This document shows, in pieces, positions 1 to 14,076 of a stretch of DNA of 64,000 nucleotides. A program made the position numbers and the translations under genes. Positions within the stretch are counted from its first letter, which is position 1. Each line of letters opens with the position of its first letter. The stretch is from the NCBI GenBank assembly GCA_026874595.1, contig CM049308.1:73940624-74004623 (forward strand), in the 5' to 3' direction. The notes beneath the pieces were generated by a model, which had not been told where the DNA came from, did not search any database, and saw only the letters and a program-made list of their open reading frames with translations. The stretch comes from Sipunculus nudus. Its lineage: Eukaryota > Annelida > Sipuncula > Golfingiida > Sipunculidae.

Positions 1-1049
1 TATCAGCTCTTGGAACTAATTAATTAATTCAAGAACATAAAGGACCCAATCCGTAAACACTCCCCGAAATACAATTCTACATTTATATCTTTAATGTCAT
101 TTACAATTTGACAGGAGTATCCTGTATTTATACCGATCTGCCATTTCAGTTTAATTATAACAATGGGTGAAATACAAAGATAAATTAATTGCTTCGCCCC
201 CGCTAGACATTGATTTATATTGGAAATATCTTTCACAAAAGTGCATCGATCACTAAGGTAAAAAAAGTCAGTCAAACAGTTTTTATTTTATTTCTCTGAA
301 ACATTAAATAGATAAAGCAACAAAGTAAAATTTATGCTAAGAACGGTCAGTGAGTACCGTGTCTTTGTAATCTGGTGGCCCGAGGCAAGCTCTAGGGGCA
401 ACCTGCGCCTTCAAGCAAGTATAGAACGGAGCTTTTCCACGTGCGGTACCTAACAGTCCTGTGAGCTTAAATTTGCGGGTTTCTTTAAATGATACCAGAT
501 ACATACAAGAGACTTCCCCAGGTACCTCGCCTATAAAGGTAACTATATTGTCACCTTATCATTTGATGTTAACAATTATTACGATCTCTTGTCTGAACTC
601 GAACCCTAGTGGCAGTCCTCGCCAGTAGATGTTTATAGTGCAGTGGAAACACTGGCTGAAAAGCCAAAAGTCGTAGGTAGAGTTAAATGCATTTGAAAGT
701 TATTTTCTGGGGCCTGGACAGTCGAGGGGTAAAACGCTCGACTCTTTCAGCTGGCGTCCTTGTCTACTCCACCCCTACAGACTACCGAACGCCACTATCC
801 GCGACATATAGAGTGCCATGCATTAGCTATACTATAACTAGTTGTATAATCCATTGAAAAATAAAAAAGTTAAAAGTTTAATTGTCAGATGTATTAATTA
901 TGCATGTATACATTTTTAGTGACTTATAATGTTTATAAAGGATTCCACATTAAGCCTGGCTCATATTGGAATTGTAAACTTTACCAATATTTTTTTCTCA
1001 TTTTCGCAATTGTACGTATGTGCTTGTTTAGTAGGATTTTCACTGAAGT
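1..1049. other. Upstream flank of lectin gene, no convincing gene
   Basis: I see no supported coding exon here. The stretch at about 570-800 is GC-richer than its surroundings. It contains a run resembling a tRNA A box (GTCGAGGGGTAAAACGCTCG, near 731) and, on the other strand, a B-box-like GGTTCGAG near 600, so it may be a decayed tRNA-derived SINE. The remainder is AT-rich and featureless to me. Confidence 0.35.
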
Positions 1050-3076
<2,027 letters not shown>

Positions 3077-4745
3077 GAAGAAGATTTGAATAGTCCGAGA
3101 CGATCAGTATAAACGATTGACTTTGAGAGTCCTCTTTGGAGTTGGAGCGTACCAAGGGGAGGTGCTTTGTGGCAATTTTTGAATGGTTATGTAAAATGAT
3201 TTCTTATTGGTGTATTTCATGTTATTTACGTATCATATATGATTAGAAATCGTGTCATCATATGATTATGTGATAATAACTGACTGGTTGCTTCTAGACT
3301 TGTTCTAGTGACTGCAACAAAGACATCAGATGTTTGGACCTCAATAACCGAGCGCCAGAAATATATTTGAACGTCACGGCCGTCTAGACGTCATGACACA
3401 CCAGTTTGAAGATATCTAAAACAGATTCAGATTAAAAAGTTTTCAGATTAAAAAGACCATTCTAATAAAGAATGGTATAAATACCAAAACTGCTTTTTAA
3501 GTACAAGAGAAAATAAATATTTAAGTCTGCCTTACGGAGGAAGGCTAAGGCGGGTGTACATGTAACGCTACGTTTTGGAGAGGCCTGTTTCCCGTTTGTG
3601 ATGTGTTGATAGCGCATACGGAACGCCGATGTCGTAATGCAGGCGCAAAAGTTAGAACATGTTCTAAAGGTTATGAACGTAGAGCAGACGGATCGCAGAA
3701 ATAAAAGTTGGTGTCGTCAACACCGACAGGTGTGCCACCTGAGTGCCAGCTTTTATAATGGTCGTCAGAGAGAGGTGAAGTAGTTACATTATTTGCCGCG
3801 AGGTGGTAGTAGTTGTTCTAAGCAGGTGTTCGCGACACCGCAAGAGCTACTTTGATGGCAATTGAGGAATTAAGTCGTAACCAATGTATCGACTTTGCCA
3901 GTCTTACGCTACGCCTGCATTACGTCTATAGATGTGTTTTATGTACAATATAAAACGCAATAGCGGTTTATGTACATCCGATTTTTTATAGGTTAATAAG
4001 ATAATTTCTATATCAATCTTTATTAAAATGTTTTGTGGGTGGGGTTGGGGATGGAGGTACTTTCCTAGAGATAAATATTTATCTGCCTTTGATTGGGCTG
4101 ATGAGATAATAACTATATCAATCTGTGGTTAAATGTTTTGGGGTTGGTGCTGGCGGATAAAACTTTCCTAGCGATCGCTTCGCGGCTGCAGACATTTAGT
4201 TTTTGTGTAGGAATTATGTGTAGGACTTTGCAGAAAAACAGTTACATGGAGTGCAGTGTGTCGTCTGTACAGCACAATAAGTCAGGGAAGTTATATCATA
4301 TTTTTTGTACATTTGCTACATGTGCTACTAAGTGGTGCTTATAAAGAAGTTATTTCTCCATTGCACTTTATATACAGAAAATATGAGATTATGTGTCATT
4401 ATATGAGATTTTATCTATAATTATACAAAAAAAAATTAGAAGTCTACATAGTGTGCATTCACCTTTATTGGTAACAAATAAATATATACTCAGTATTGAC
4501 CTTTGAAATAAGTTAATATGTTCATCAACCCGATGTGTTACAATAAATAACCCTGGTAGTCACGAGACAATACCCGTGAATGGCAAGATTGAATGAACAC
4601 AAAAGTCCATAGCTTATAGTCCCATTTAATTATAATATGTAAATATAATTAATAATAAATGATGTTGTCCTTTGTCTCGATGATCCCGTAAGTCTTTGTA
4701 TGGGTGACTGGCATATCTTCTTGGTCTTATTTCTTCGCAACTACA

Positions 4746-4810
<65 letters not shown>

Positions 4811-4833
4811 TCATCATCATCATCATCATGATG

Positions 4834-4877
<44 letters not shown>

Positions 4878-5420
4878 TATAATAATAATATGATCGTGTT
4901 ATATATTACAAAAAGATATTAACAATTTTGCGTATACTTATTATGCTTCAGGTCTGACTACTTAGATCAGATTCATACAAACACAGCTAACATAATGCTT
5001 TCTCGAGTAAAACTTTAACGACGTAGGCTTAATATGGTTATCGTAATGAGAATCAGAATAATTTTGCTGTTCATGTTAGTTTTTTTTTAGTTTCATAATG
5101 ATTATAATTACCGAGGCATGTATTCTAGTGATCCACACAGAATTGAATTTGCAAGCATTTATTAGAATACTTCCGATTTTTAAGGTATATAACACGATGA
5201 CGTCATACATTTCACGACAAAATCACTGTATAATTTATTTTGAATATGTTTATAAATCAATGAGAGAAGGGCACAGCGACTTAAAAATTTTTGAATGAGG
5301 TAACCACCTCTATTTGTAAATGCTATCTAAACAGAAGCTCTGTACATCTGCGGAGTTCTATTCGGGTCTAAGACTGCGGAACAAAGCGGTAGCACTCGCA
5401 TCCTGACATTTCACATCCTT
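3077..5420. other. Convergent intergenic region
   Basis: This lies between the lectin gene and the protease gene. It holds possible polyadenylation signals (AATAAA at about 3464) and a GC-richer stretch at 3540-3960. In that stretch GTAATGCAGGCG near 3634 recurs inverted as CGCCTGCATTAC near 3911, possibly the remains of a small inverted-repeat element. A trinucleotide microsatellite follows. I see no supported gene. Confidence 0.4.
4746..4891. repeat. (AAT)n microsatellite with internal (CAT)n block
   Basis: Two AAT arrays flank a short CAT/ATG block at about 4807-4832. The open frames across it (poly-N on +, poly-I on -) are low-complexity artefacts. Confidence 0.97.
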
Positions 5421-5429
5421 TGGTCAACC

Positions 5430-5610
5430 AGGCCTGGTGTCTATAGCACGTGCGGGTCCTAGGTGTGTGAATATTTCCCTTTCTGGACCATAACACAGAG
5501 GAAACCCCCGAATTGCACCCGTTAGTGAGAGAAACACAGGTTTGGGGCACAGCCTTCCCATCCCATTTAGCCTGCAGAGCGCTCACCCTGGGTGGGCGTC
5601 AACCATGAAA
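5430..5610 (-). repeat. SINE body fragment, head missing
   Basis: Read on the minus strand it contains CAGGGTGAGCGCTCTGCAGG, then an AAGGCTGTG...TGTGTTTCTCTCACTAACG stretch. Both match the body of the tRNA-headed element at 9747-10030 (GGGTGAGCGCTCTGCAGG, AAGGCTGTGTCCAACGG, TTTCACTCACAAACGAG). No A or B box is visible, so it is a 5'-truncated or diverged copy of the same family. Confidence 0.6.
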
Positions 5611-5879
5611 GAGTCTCACCGATCCTCGGCCTAGACCACAGTTATTTAAGTGAACAGATACTTTTGAACATAATATCATATAGGTCCTGCAGGAACCGTG
5701 TTATGATTCGTCATTCACTGAAAAAAGCACGAGTAACTAGAAGGCGCTCACACAGCGCATTCCTCCGCCAGTGCATTACTTGATTCCCATCCAGACCCGA
5801 TCCAAAATCGGTATGGCCCTCTCGAAAACTTGACCAATTATCCTTAAGCAATGGCCCTCCCTATCTTGTATTATTTCAT

Positions 5880-5887
5880 TCAATTCT
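5880..5887 (-). CDS. Gene A exon 14, 8-nt terminal coding exon
   Basis: Exon 13 ends ...CTTAAAC before GTAAGT. A strong polypyrimidine tract and TTTTCAG follow on the minus strand 57 nt further on. The exon then reads AGAATTGA, giving Gln-Asn-stop after the last lectin cysteine (ICSLKQN). The frame, tract and position at the natural end of a C-type lectin domain support it. The alternative is read-through of exon 13 into the intron, which would add an unrelated tail. Confidence 0.65.
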
Positions 5888-8800
5888 CTGAAAATGAAAA
5901 AAAATATGATATATGTAAATCGTCCTGTGTTATTGATAACTTACGTTTAAGGCTACAGATGTAGTATCGTCGCTGGTGTGAGGATCTGTTACAGTCCTTT
6001 GAGAACCAGCTGCTTGGTTTGGACGAGCTGCCGATGGAAGCACAGTCCTGGTTACTGCGGGGGTTGTTCCGCGCCCACCCGGTCCACCTGTGGGAAAAAT
6101 GCAAAAATCTTTGTAAACAGTGCTGGGTGTACATATATAGACTTGGCGGGCAGCAGCCTGGGGCCTCTCAACCAGGGGCGGATCACGAGGGGGTTTAGCC
6201 CCCTTACTGCGATAAATTACCAGTGTTTTCCTTTATAAGCCCGTCCCCGATGCCAGATACTGTGGATTTCCTCATTGGACTCCTCCCTACCCCAAATTAT
6301 GGACCCTCCTCTGATTTCATTAGTAGGGAACCGTTAGATTTACAGATATAACTAAAAACCACATGATATATCGCTTTAATACAGGCCTGAGCGAGTACTC
6401 GTGTCCTAAATCAGAACATTAAAGTTCTTTTATTTACTCGTGAACTCTGTTCGAATCACTTAAACCCGAGTACTCCTATTAGTACAATTAAAAACAGTAG
6501 TATAATATATATTTATACTTTTGACTTTTTGTTCATTCTGCAGATTGTATCTTGAGTCACGCAAAACCAGATTAATCATTCAACAGCCAATCAGATGGGT
6601 TCTTTTACTCACGTGTAAGGTGTCCCGTCCATCCACCGCCAGTTACCATTGACACGCTCAAGACCAATCCACGCTGACTTACTCCTTGTACTGCAATAAT
6701 AATGTTTAAATAGAAAACTCTGAGATCATAACATGTTGACTAGGACCGTACTGATTTCGTGATAACGCAATCAGCTTAATTTTGTCATTTAACATTTTTA
6801 ATGGTTACCCGAAGGGTGATTTTCCTATGTATGTTGCTCCCGTGAAGAAAATGAGAATTGAGCTATAGCATCCTGGGTTTAACATATATTAAAATCCAAA
6901 GTATATAAAAAATACAGCATAAAGGGCTTGTGGATTTAGGTACTGTACAGTTTCTTTTTAATTGTAAATTTGTATCCATATTTTTTTTTTTACTTTGAAG
7001 CAAAATATTTTTAAATGTTAATGTATTGATGAAACTACTTGTTGTATCCTGATATTATTTGAAGATTTATATGATAAATGGTTATTTATTGTGAGCAAAC
7101 AGTATTTAAGAGCAAGATACTGCACATGTCCAGTTATTAGACCTTTTCCTCCACACTGGCGACATATATTGTCATCGACTTGCACTAAGTGTTCGCGTAC
7201 AGTAAATTGACAAAATTTTGTATATATTATAGTTTAATCATAATTAAAAAAATGTGAAGTTCCTGTCGGAGACACAGGTAATTATATGGTTTTATTTTAC
7301 CGATATCCATATACATTCGACTCTTGAATGTACGTTTGCTTATTAGATTTACTGAAGTTTTTTTTCCATTTAACTCCTTTAACTTGTGTGATATAGAATG
7401 TACACATTCGTTGAATTATGAAAATAAAAAAGGTAAACAAATATTAGATCAAAAGTTAAGTTTAAAACTTTTTTTGTCGCAACTAATATTTACCATTCTG
7501 CACCGCTTGACGACAAATTTACGGTGGATCAAGCCTTGTGGATCACCATGGATTTGAAATTATACGAGTTCGGTTTTTTAAAAACGACTGCGTCCCAATA
7601 ATATAAGTTTAGTATATTAGTATTTATCTAATCAATCACTCTATAATTAACAAGAGTTCAAGTGAATAATCTTAAAACTTACTTGAAATTGCTGACCAGG
7701 AAGTCGTTAACGGCTTGACTTGGGATAGACGCCAGATTACCGCCTTGTGTCTGACAAGCTGCTTGCGCATTCTGTTTGCTGATTTTTGCGCGGTTGTTGC
7801 TAAGCGACGCATAACATGAACCTTCAAATTGCTTCCATCCGTCTGGACAAGTACCTGTCACGTGACAAAAAAGATGATCAATATATTTTGTTTATAATTG
7901 TTATTATTAGAATCTTAATTGATATTTTTGAGAGTATATTACATTTCTTTTATTGATTCACGTTGAAAACGAACTAAAAATCAGTTATAGCTTGATAAAT
8001 AATCCTTCACATATCAGTTTTAGACATATATCAGTGGTCAACAAAGAGCTGCGTGTTTTGAAGATTAAACCGGACTCACTCGCGCTTGGAGCGCCCCCTG
8101 CTGGTCCATTGGGAGAACTTCCGCCAGTTGAGCCTCCAGCGGAACTTGAACCTCCGTCAACGCATTCACCATTGAGACACATCTGAAGAACAACACATCA
8201 TGGTCTTGAGATAACAATATATCTATTTTTCTTGTTCCAATAACCTATGAACATCTTTTTAAGTATTATTTTACCATTGGAAATTTCTTTTAGGGGAAAA
8301 TGCATGCTGCTAGGGAGATCTGAGATATTTGAGTTGAATTTATATCAAGGTAAATAACTATCTTCCTTTCACAGCATTTAGGAAACATAATTATTTAAAA
8401 TCAAGAGAAATCAGCAAGGTCCATGGTCACATGCAAAAACTCTCTAAGATGACAGCTGCTTAGGTTTCTAGTAAACATTCTAAAATATTACCAGTTATAA
8501 ACAAAGATGCCAAATCATGTAATTATACTGATGTAAGTATATATCTCATTAGGAAAAGCAGCAATGAGTAGTACAACAAAAAGCATTGGATTTATTTAAA
8601 ACTCTTCAGTTCATTTCCAAATTTGGTTTTGTGGTAAATCACTGACAAAAAATGCTTTTGAGAAATTATTTTTAAAAAGTGGTTTACGTTTCCAAGAAGA
8701 CAGAGTCCTATAATACGGAACGGTCTGCAAAATGCATCTGTATCCTTTAGAGAAGTTGCCATCTTTAAAACGAGGGGTTAAGCAGTTCCATCATTCTATT

Positions 8801-11800
8801 GATAATAGGATTGACGTTTTCACCCCCATCTAAACTGATATTGTGAGGTATATGGGTTCCATGTATGAGTAAAGTTTATGCAACGAGATCCCATTTATTA
8901 ACCTGAGAATTTTAAGAGTAACCATGCATGATTTTGATGTTCCTTGATACTGACTCCTTTAATCTGCATTCTCTATTAACAGCCAGCAAACACACAAACG
9001 ATGCTGTATTTATAATGCACAAGTCACATTTTTACACATGCAAAGATAAAAAAAAAATCATTCTGGCAGGAAAAATTATTTCTCCTGAATTACTCCGTTT
9101 GCATAAACAGTTCAGCTTTCTAAACCTTCATGTGTAACAAGCGATAAAAGAAATGGGGTTTCGAACCCCTTACTTGTGACACGTACGCAAATCAGATGTT
9201 CTACGCGTGTCGCCCATAAAGTAAGCTTTACTGTAGCGCCATTTTAGGCCCTCTGGCATTACAGAGTCTACGACAGGCGTTCTGGCCGTCAGACTTACCA
9301 GCCCAGTAAAAATGTCTACTGAGTCGTGATGTCATGGCTATTTTTACTGGCTAGATCAGTTGGAACGCTTTAATTTGCGTGTCCATGTAGTAACAGATGC
9401 CCTCTCTCCAGGGAGGTTCTGTCGCCAGAAAGTTAGGGCACCATAAAGGGGATCATATACTCGGTGGAGGCATACATTATGAAACACCATCAGTTCCCCG
9501 GATCCAACTTTTAATACCTTTGTAAGCAGTGGTTATAAAAACAGGACCGATCGTGGAATCGAACCCCTAACCTGTGACACAAAAATTGAAGTTTTACCGC
9601 CAAGCCAATTAAATAAGCTTCGCTAATAGGGCCAGTAGGAACGGTTTTGTATGTCCTGTTAAACATATACTGAAATATTTTTTGTGCAGTCAATACTTCG
9701 ATCGGTTGTGAGTGACATCTATTGTCATTGGAACAGTTCTGACGCAACCGGCTTCTGTGGCTCAGGAGTAGAGCACAGGACTCAAAGCCGGGAGATTGTG
9801 AATTCGAATCTCGGCCGAGGCTGTGAGATTTTTCACGGTCGACCTCCACCTAGGGTGAGCGCTCTGCAGGCTTAATCGGAAGGCTGTGTCCAACGGTTGT
9901 GTTTCACTCACAAACGAGTGCGCCTTCGAGGAATTCCTCGGTGGTTTGACCCAGCTATGGGGACCATTAAACACCCATGACCCACAGGTGCAATAGTCCA
10001 TGTTAACACCAGGATATAAAATGATAGGAAGAGTGTGATACTGCCCTGTGACGGAGTCCAAAACCGGAATGGAATGCTGCATTATACTTAATAATGCTAG
10101 CATTAACAATATGGAGGCGGTTACTCCAACAATAACTATTAAAAAAACCAGTTCAAACACATAGCGGTACTTCGATGCATATTTCAATCTAAGTATCTGC
10201 CTGTGGTGATAGATTACAAATTTGATCGCATTATATTTTTTGAAACATAAAATGTTCATTGGATGGCGTTAAATATCAGCTGCGATATAACCGTACACAA
10301 CTGCGACGAAATCGCAGTATCCAACTGACTTTGATGTGCCATGTACTTTTACGACATAGGTCTACCTTTCCGTTGCCACAGGGTGTCCCTGCCAGGAGTG
10401 GGGCGTCGCCAAAGTCACGCCATCTCCATGGATACTGGGGCGTCGGTTCCTTCTTGATGCATTCGCCGGAAACGAACTTACAGGGTGAGGCCTTGTAATA
10501 ATATGAAGAAAAAGAATTAGTAATGATCATCACAATCATAAAAATAACAATAGCCAACACAATGGCGACAATAATCATTATAATTATGATAATTATAATT
10601 CAGAATGATTATTATGATTATCATAATAATCGTTATAAATATTATTTGATATTAATTTTATTTTAACTAATTTACAATAATAAATTCAATCAATAAATAT
10701 TAAAATTATAGTAAAATAATGAGTTAGTATCAGCATTATTAATATTTAAACTGTTCTTTAAGCTAACAACGGAAGTGTACTCTTACTGAGACGTCTTTTT
10801 CGCGGTATTCAATGGAATACGTAGAAGGATCCGTGCTCTCCATCTTGAACACCTCACACTGCTTCCGACGATCTGAGTGCTCTGCGCCCGGAAGTTTACT
10901 CGTGTCGGCTGTCAGCTTTACTTCCGGTTCATTTGTTAGACAAGTGAACTTCCTACAAATTGATGAAATATAAAATTATACTTTTTTTAGCTCAAATTGT
11001 GAATATAAAATTCTTGTCTAATACTGAATACTGACGGATCATATGTTGTCATATCTCTCATTTAGCACTATGTATGTATATGTATTTAAAGGGATATGGA
11101 TGGGGTTTGGCAAGTGTAGACCTTTAAAGGCCACCACTGATGACACAACTTAAAATCATACAGATACAACGAAGCTATCTCTGATAGACTGACCAAGTCG
11201 GTAAGCTTCTACACATAGTGTTTGCATATGATAGCACCTACGAGATGTACTGGCATCTTGCGGCAAATTATAAAACTAATCCTCTGACGGTCACGCCCTG
11301 ACGGACCAGATTCAGTTTTAAATATTTAGCCATGGAATTATGCTTTTACACATTTTAGTTGCAAACATGATAACTAACCGCCTGGCATGTCTAGATCTCT
11401 AATTACACTCAGAAGGATAATATCATATTTTGGCACACACATACACACCAAATTATATTGTTGCTGGCATTGCTGGTTTATTGTTTAAAGGCTCAATAAT
11501 GAAGCGCACTAAAAAAGCACTCTTATCTAGATTCTTCTCGTTGAAACATATTGTAATATTTATTTTTATGATTTAAATATTCCCAATAATCTTAAACAAA
11601 CCCCATCAGTATGAATTGTTGAAAATTTGGGAAAAGACTCAGCAAAAGCTGAAAAATGATATTGCTTGTAATGTAAATGTAAAATGAGTCGGAATTTTTG
11701 GGAAATCTAAAATAAATGTAAACTGGAAAGGGTTTTAAACAAACCGATTCAAAAGTATTTTTAGTGTTTACTCAGGCATAACTCTATCGAGACCGATTCA

Positions 11801-12237
11801 GAAAACTGATTGATAAACAAGTAGATCACTGCCTAACTTGAGCTGTTGTTATACTGACAATGGGAACATTCACAAATTAATAATTATCAAAAATATTTTG
11901 AAACATTTGGGTATAAAAAATACCTACGGCAAATTTTTAAGCAGGGCATCTTGACTACAAATACACCACGAGTAGGCGTTTCCCGCCATGACAGCCTTCG
12001 TATCAGAGGTCGCGCAGCGCTCATCTGCATACGGACCCTTCCCCTTGATTTGAGGTGATCTTTGGAGCTTCCTCTGTAATTGGTACCCCTGGTCAATCAA
12101 ACCCAAACTGGATGAAAAATAGAGTAAGAAAATTATTATATTAATAGATATATGTAAAATTATCAAATAAAATGTCTGTTAGTGTAGAATATAAGTGTAT
12201 AATATAAGCGTACAAAATTTAGGATACAAATGTTTAG

Positions 12238-12273
<36 letters not shown>

Positions 12274-12770
12274 GAATATATTCGTCTCTTTTATTTAGCT
12301 GTAGTTATGTTTATGTTCAAAATTAAATAATATGAAGCAGTGTTATTATCAGTATTTATCAGAAGGTCAGCCTTTGATCAACTTGGATTCTTCAGTCTAC
12401 TAGAGTAGCATTGTAACAAACACTAAAGATACAATAACAGTAAAATTAGACTTGAATATGCATTTACGGTTAAAACACGTTTTTTTAGCTAGTATACACG
12501 AGCCAGTAAAACCAAAATAAGATAATTGACTTTCTGTTATAATACCCAGCGTTTTAACCAAGGAAATGTAGTACATAAATATTGTAAATTTAAATTTGTA
12601 ATCTGGAAACTATGGAAACACGAGAATCTTCTTACACATGACCAAGCTCGTGAGCGGCCAGACGAGAATTGGCGGAATCGAGGCTCGGATTGTCTGCCAC
12701 CATGGCACAGTGGACTTCCCCTCTGCAGGCGGTGTCGGTGAATCCCCGACCTTTAGTATATAGTATTATC

Positions 12771-12822
<52 letters not shown>

Positions 12823-12992
12823 CTGAAGAAAAACAACACTGTAAATTCACTACAGACTGTTTCACGGGATACGACCCGATCCTTAGGTGATTCTAAAAAC
12901 ATATATCGCTGTGGCCCTGTCTGAAGGCCATACAGCACTTTACACCGGAGGGTAACTCTACCTTTTACACACACACACACACACACACATAT

Positions 12993-13026
<34 letters not shown>

Positions 13027-13812
13027 ATATATAGATATATATAAAACTACCTATGTAGTCTTTAGCTACAAGAGTTTTGGCCTAAGTTCATGCAGGCGTT
13101 TACAGACACCCACGGTAATAATTATGACGTTGTTATGGTACTTGATGTTAGTCTTATGACGTCATCCCAAAGTTATACTGAAGTATTTTTTATATTTTTA
13201 ATTTTTTTATTGTGTTTTGTTCTTCCTTTAAACAAATAATGAAATATGCTAAACAACGAACTCTGAAATATTAAACTCGCGATACAGAATACATATTTTA
13301 GGAGCATTTGAAGCCAGAAACGGTCATGGGTCCATATAACTTAATCGAATTAAATATTTCGAAGTAATTATTTCCGAAATTACAATAATTAAAACTACTA
13401 GGAAATAAAACATACCAGCACTGAATCCCATGCGGTTGTGAAATGGACCGTTCTTTCTAAAAAAAAAAAAAAAAAGAGAATGGTGTGTACAGTTATACAG
13501 ACGTGACATGCATTATAGACAAATAGAGACAATTATAGCTATACGTGGTTGTTCCATGTATACACTTCAGTTTTGCATGGGAAATATTAGCGGCGGATTA
13601 TAATGTCTGTATGATTATCTTTAATGAATAAATTTATGTTATGCGAACCAGAAACCGACTCAAAACAAGAAATCTGTCGCAGATTAACACGAAATATTTT
13701 TATATGTTTACGTAATCCTGTAGGTTGTTCAAAGTCAAAAGAGTCGTGGAATTGATTTATGAAAATGCACAGTCCCTCTAGTTACATATCACTCTTGTTA
13801 TCCGTCTCTCTT

Positions 13813-13851
<39 letters not shown>

Positions 13852-14032
13852 TAATAATAATATTAATAATTATTATTATTATTATAACAATTGTTCATTA
13901 ATTACTTACAGACCGATGAAGAGGGCAGCATCTCTCCCTCCTGTCTTGTCGTTCTGCCATTTGCACAAGTCATACAGGGATGAATAGCTCTCCTGTAAAA
14001 AAGTCCAGTACTCTCTTTTACCAAATTTCCTT

Positions 14033-14076
<44 letters not shown>

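Larger units (their letters stand above)
8183..10365. other. Gene A intron 9, rich in SINE remnants
   Basis: A 2.2-kb intron. The first 900 bases on the plus-strand map are plain AT-rich sequence. The interval 9130-10030 is packed with tRNA-like SINE pieces, listed separately. No exon is seen. Confidence 0.6.

Noticed and set aside
4626-4922. Poly-I and poly-N open frames
   Set aside because: Trinucleotide microsatellite translation; no start context or homology.
9135-9625. Functional tRNA genes
   Set aside because: B boxes are good, but acceptor stems and anticodon arms are not, and the copies are repeated and decayed, so they are SINE heads.
9762-10259. 165-aa antisense open frame with a hydrophobic segment
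   Set aside because: Most of it translates the SINE at 9747-10030 backwards; it has no supporting splice or domain signal.
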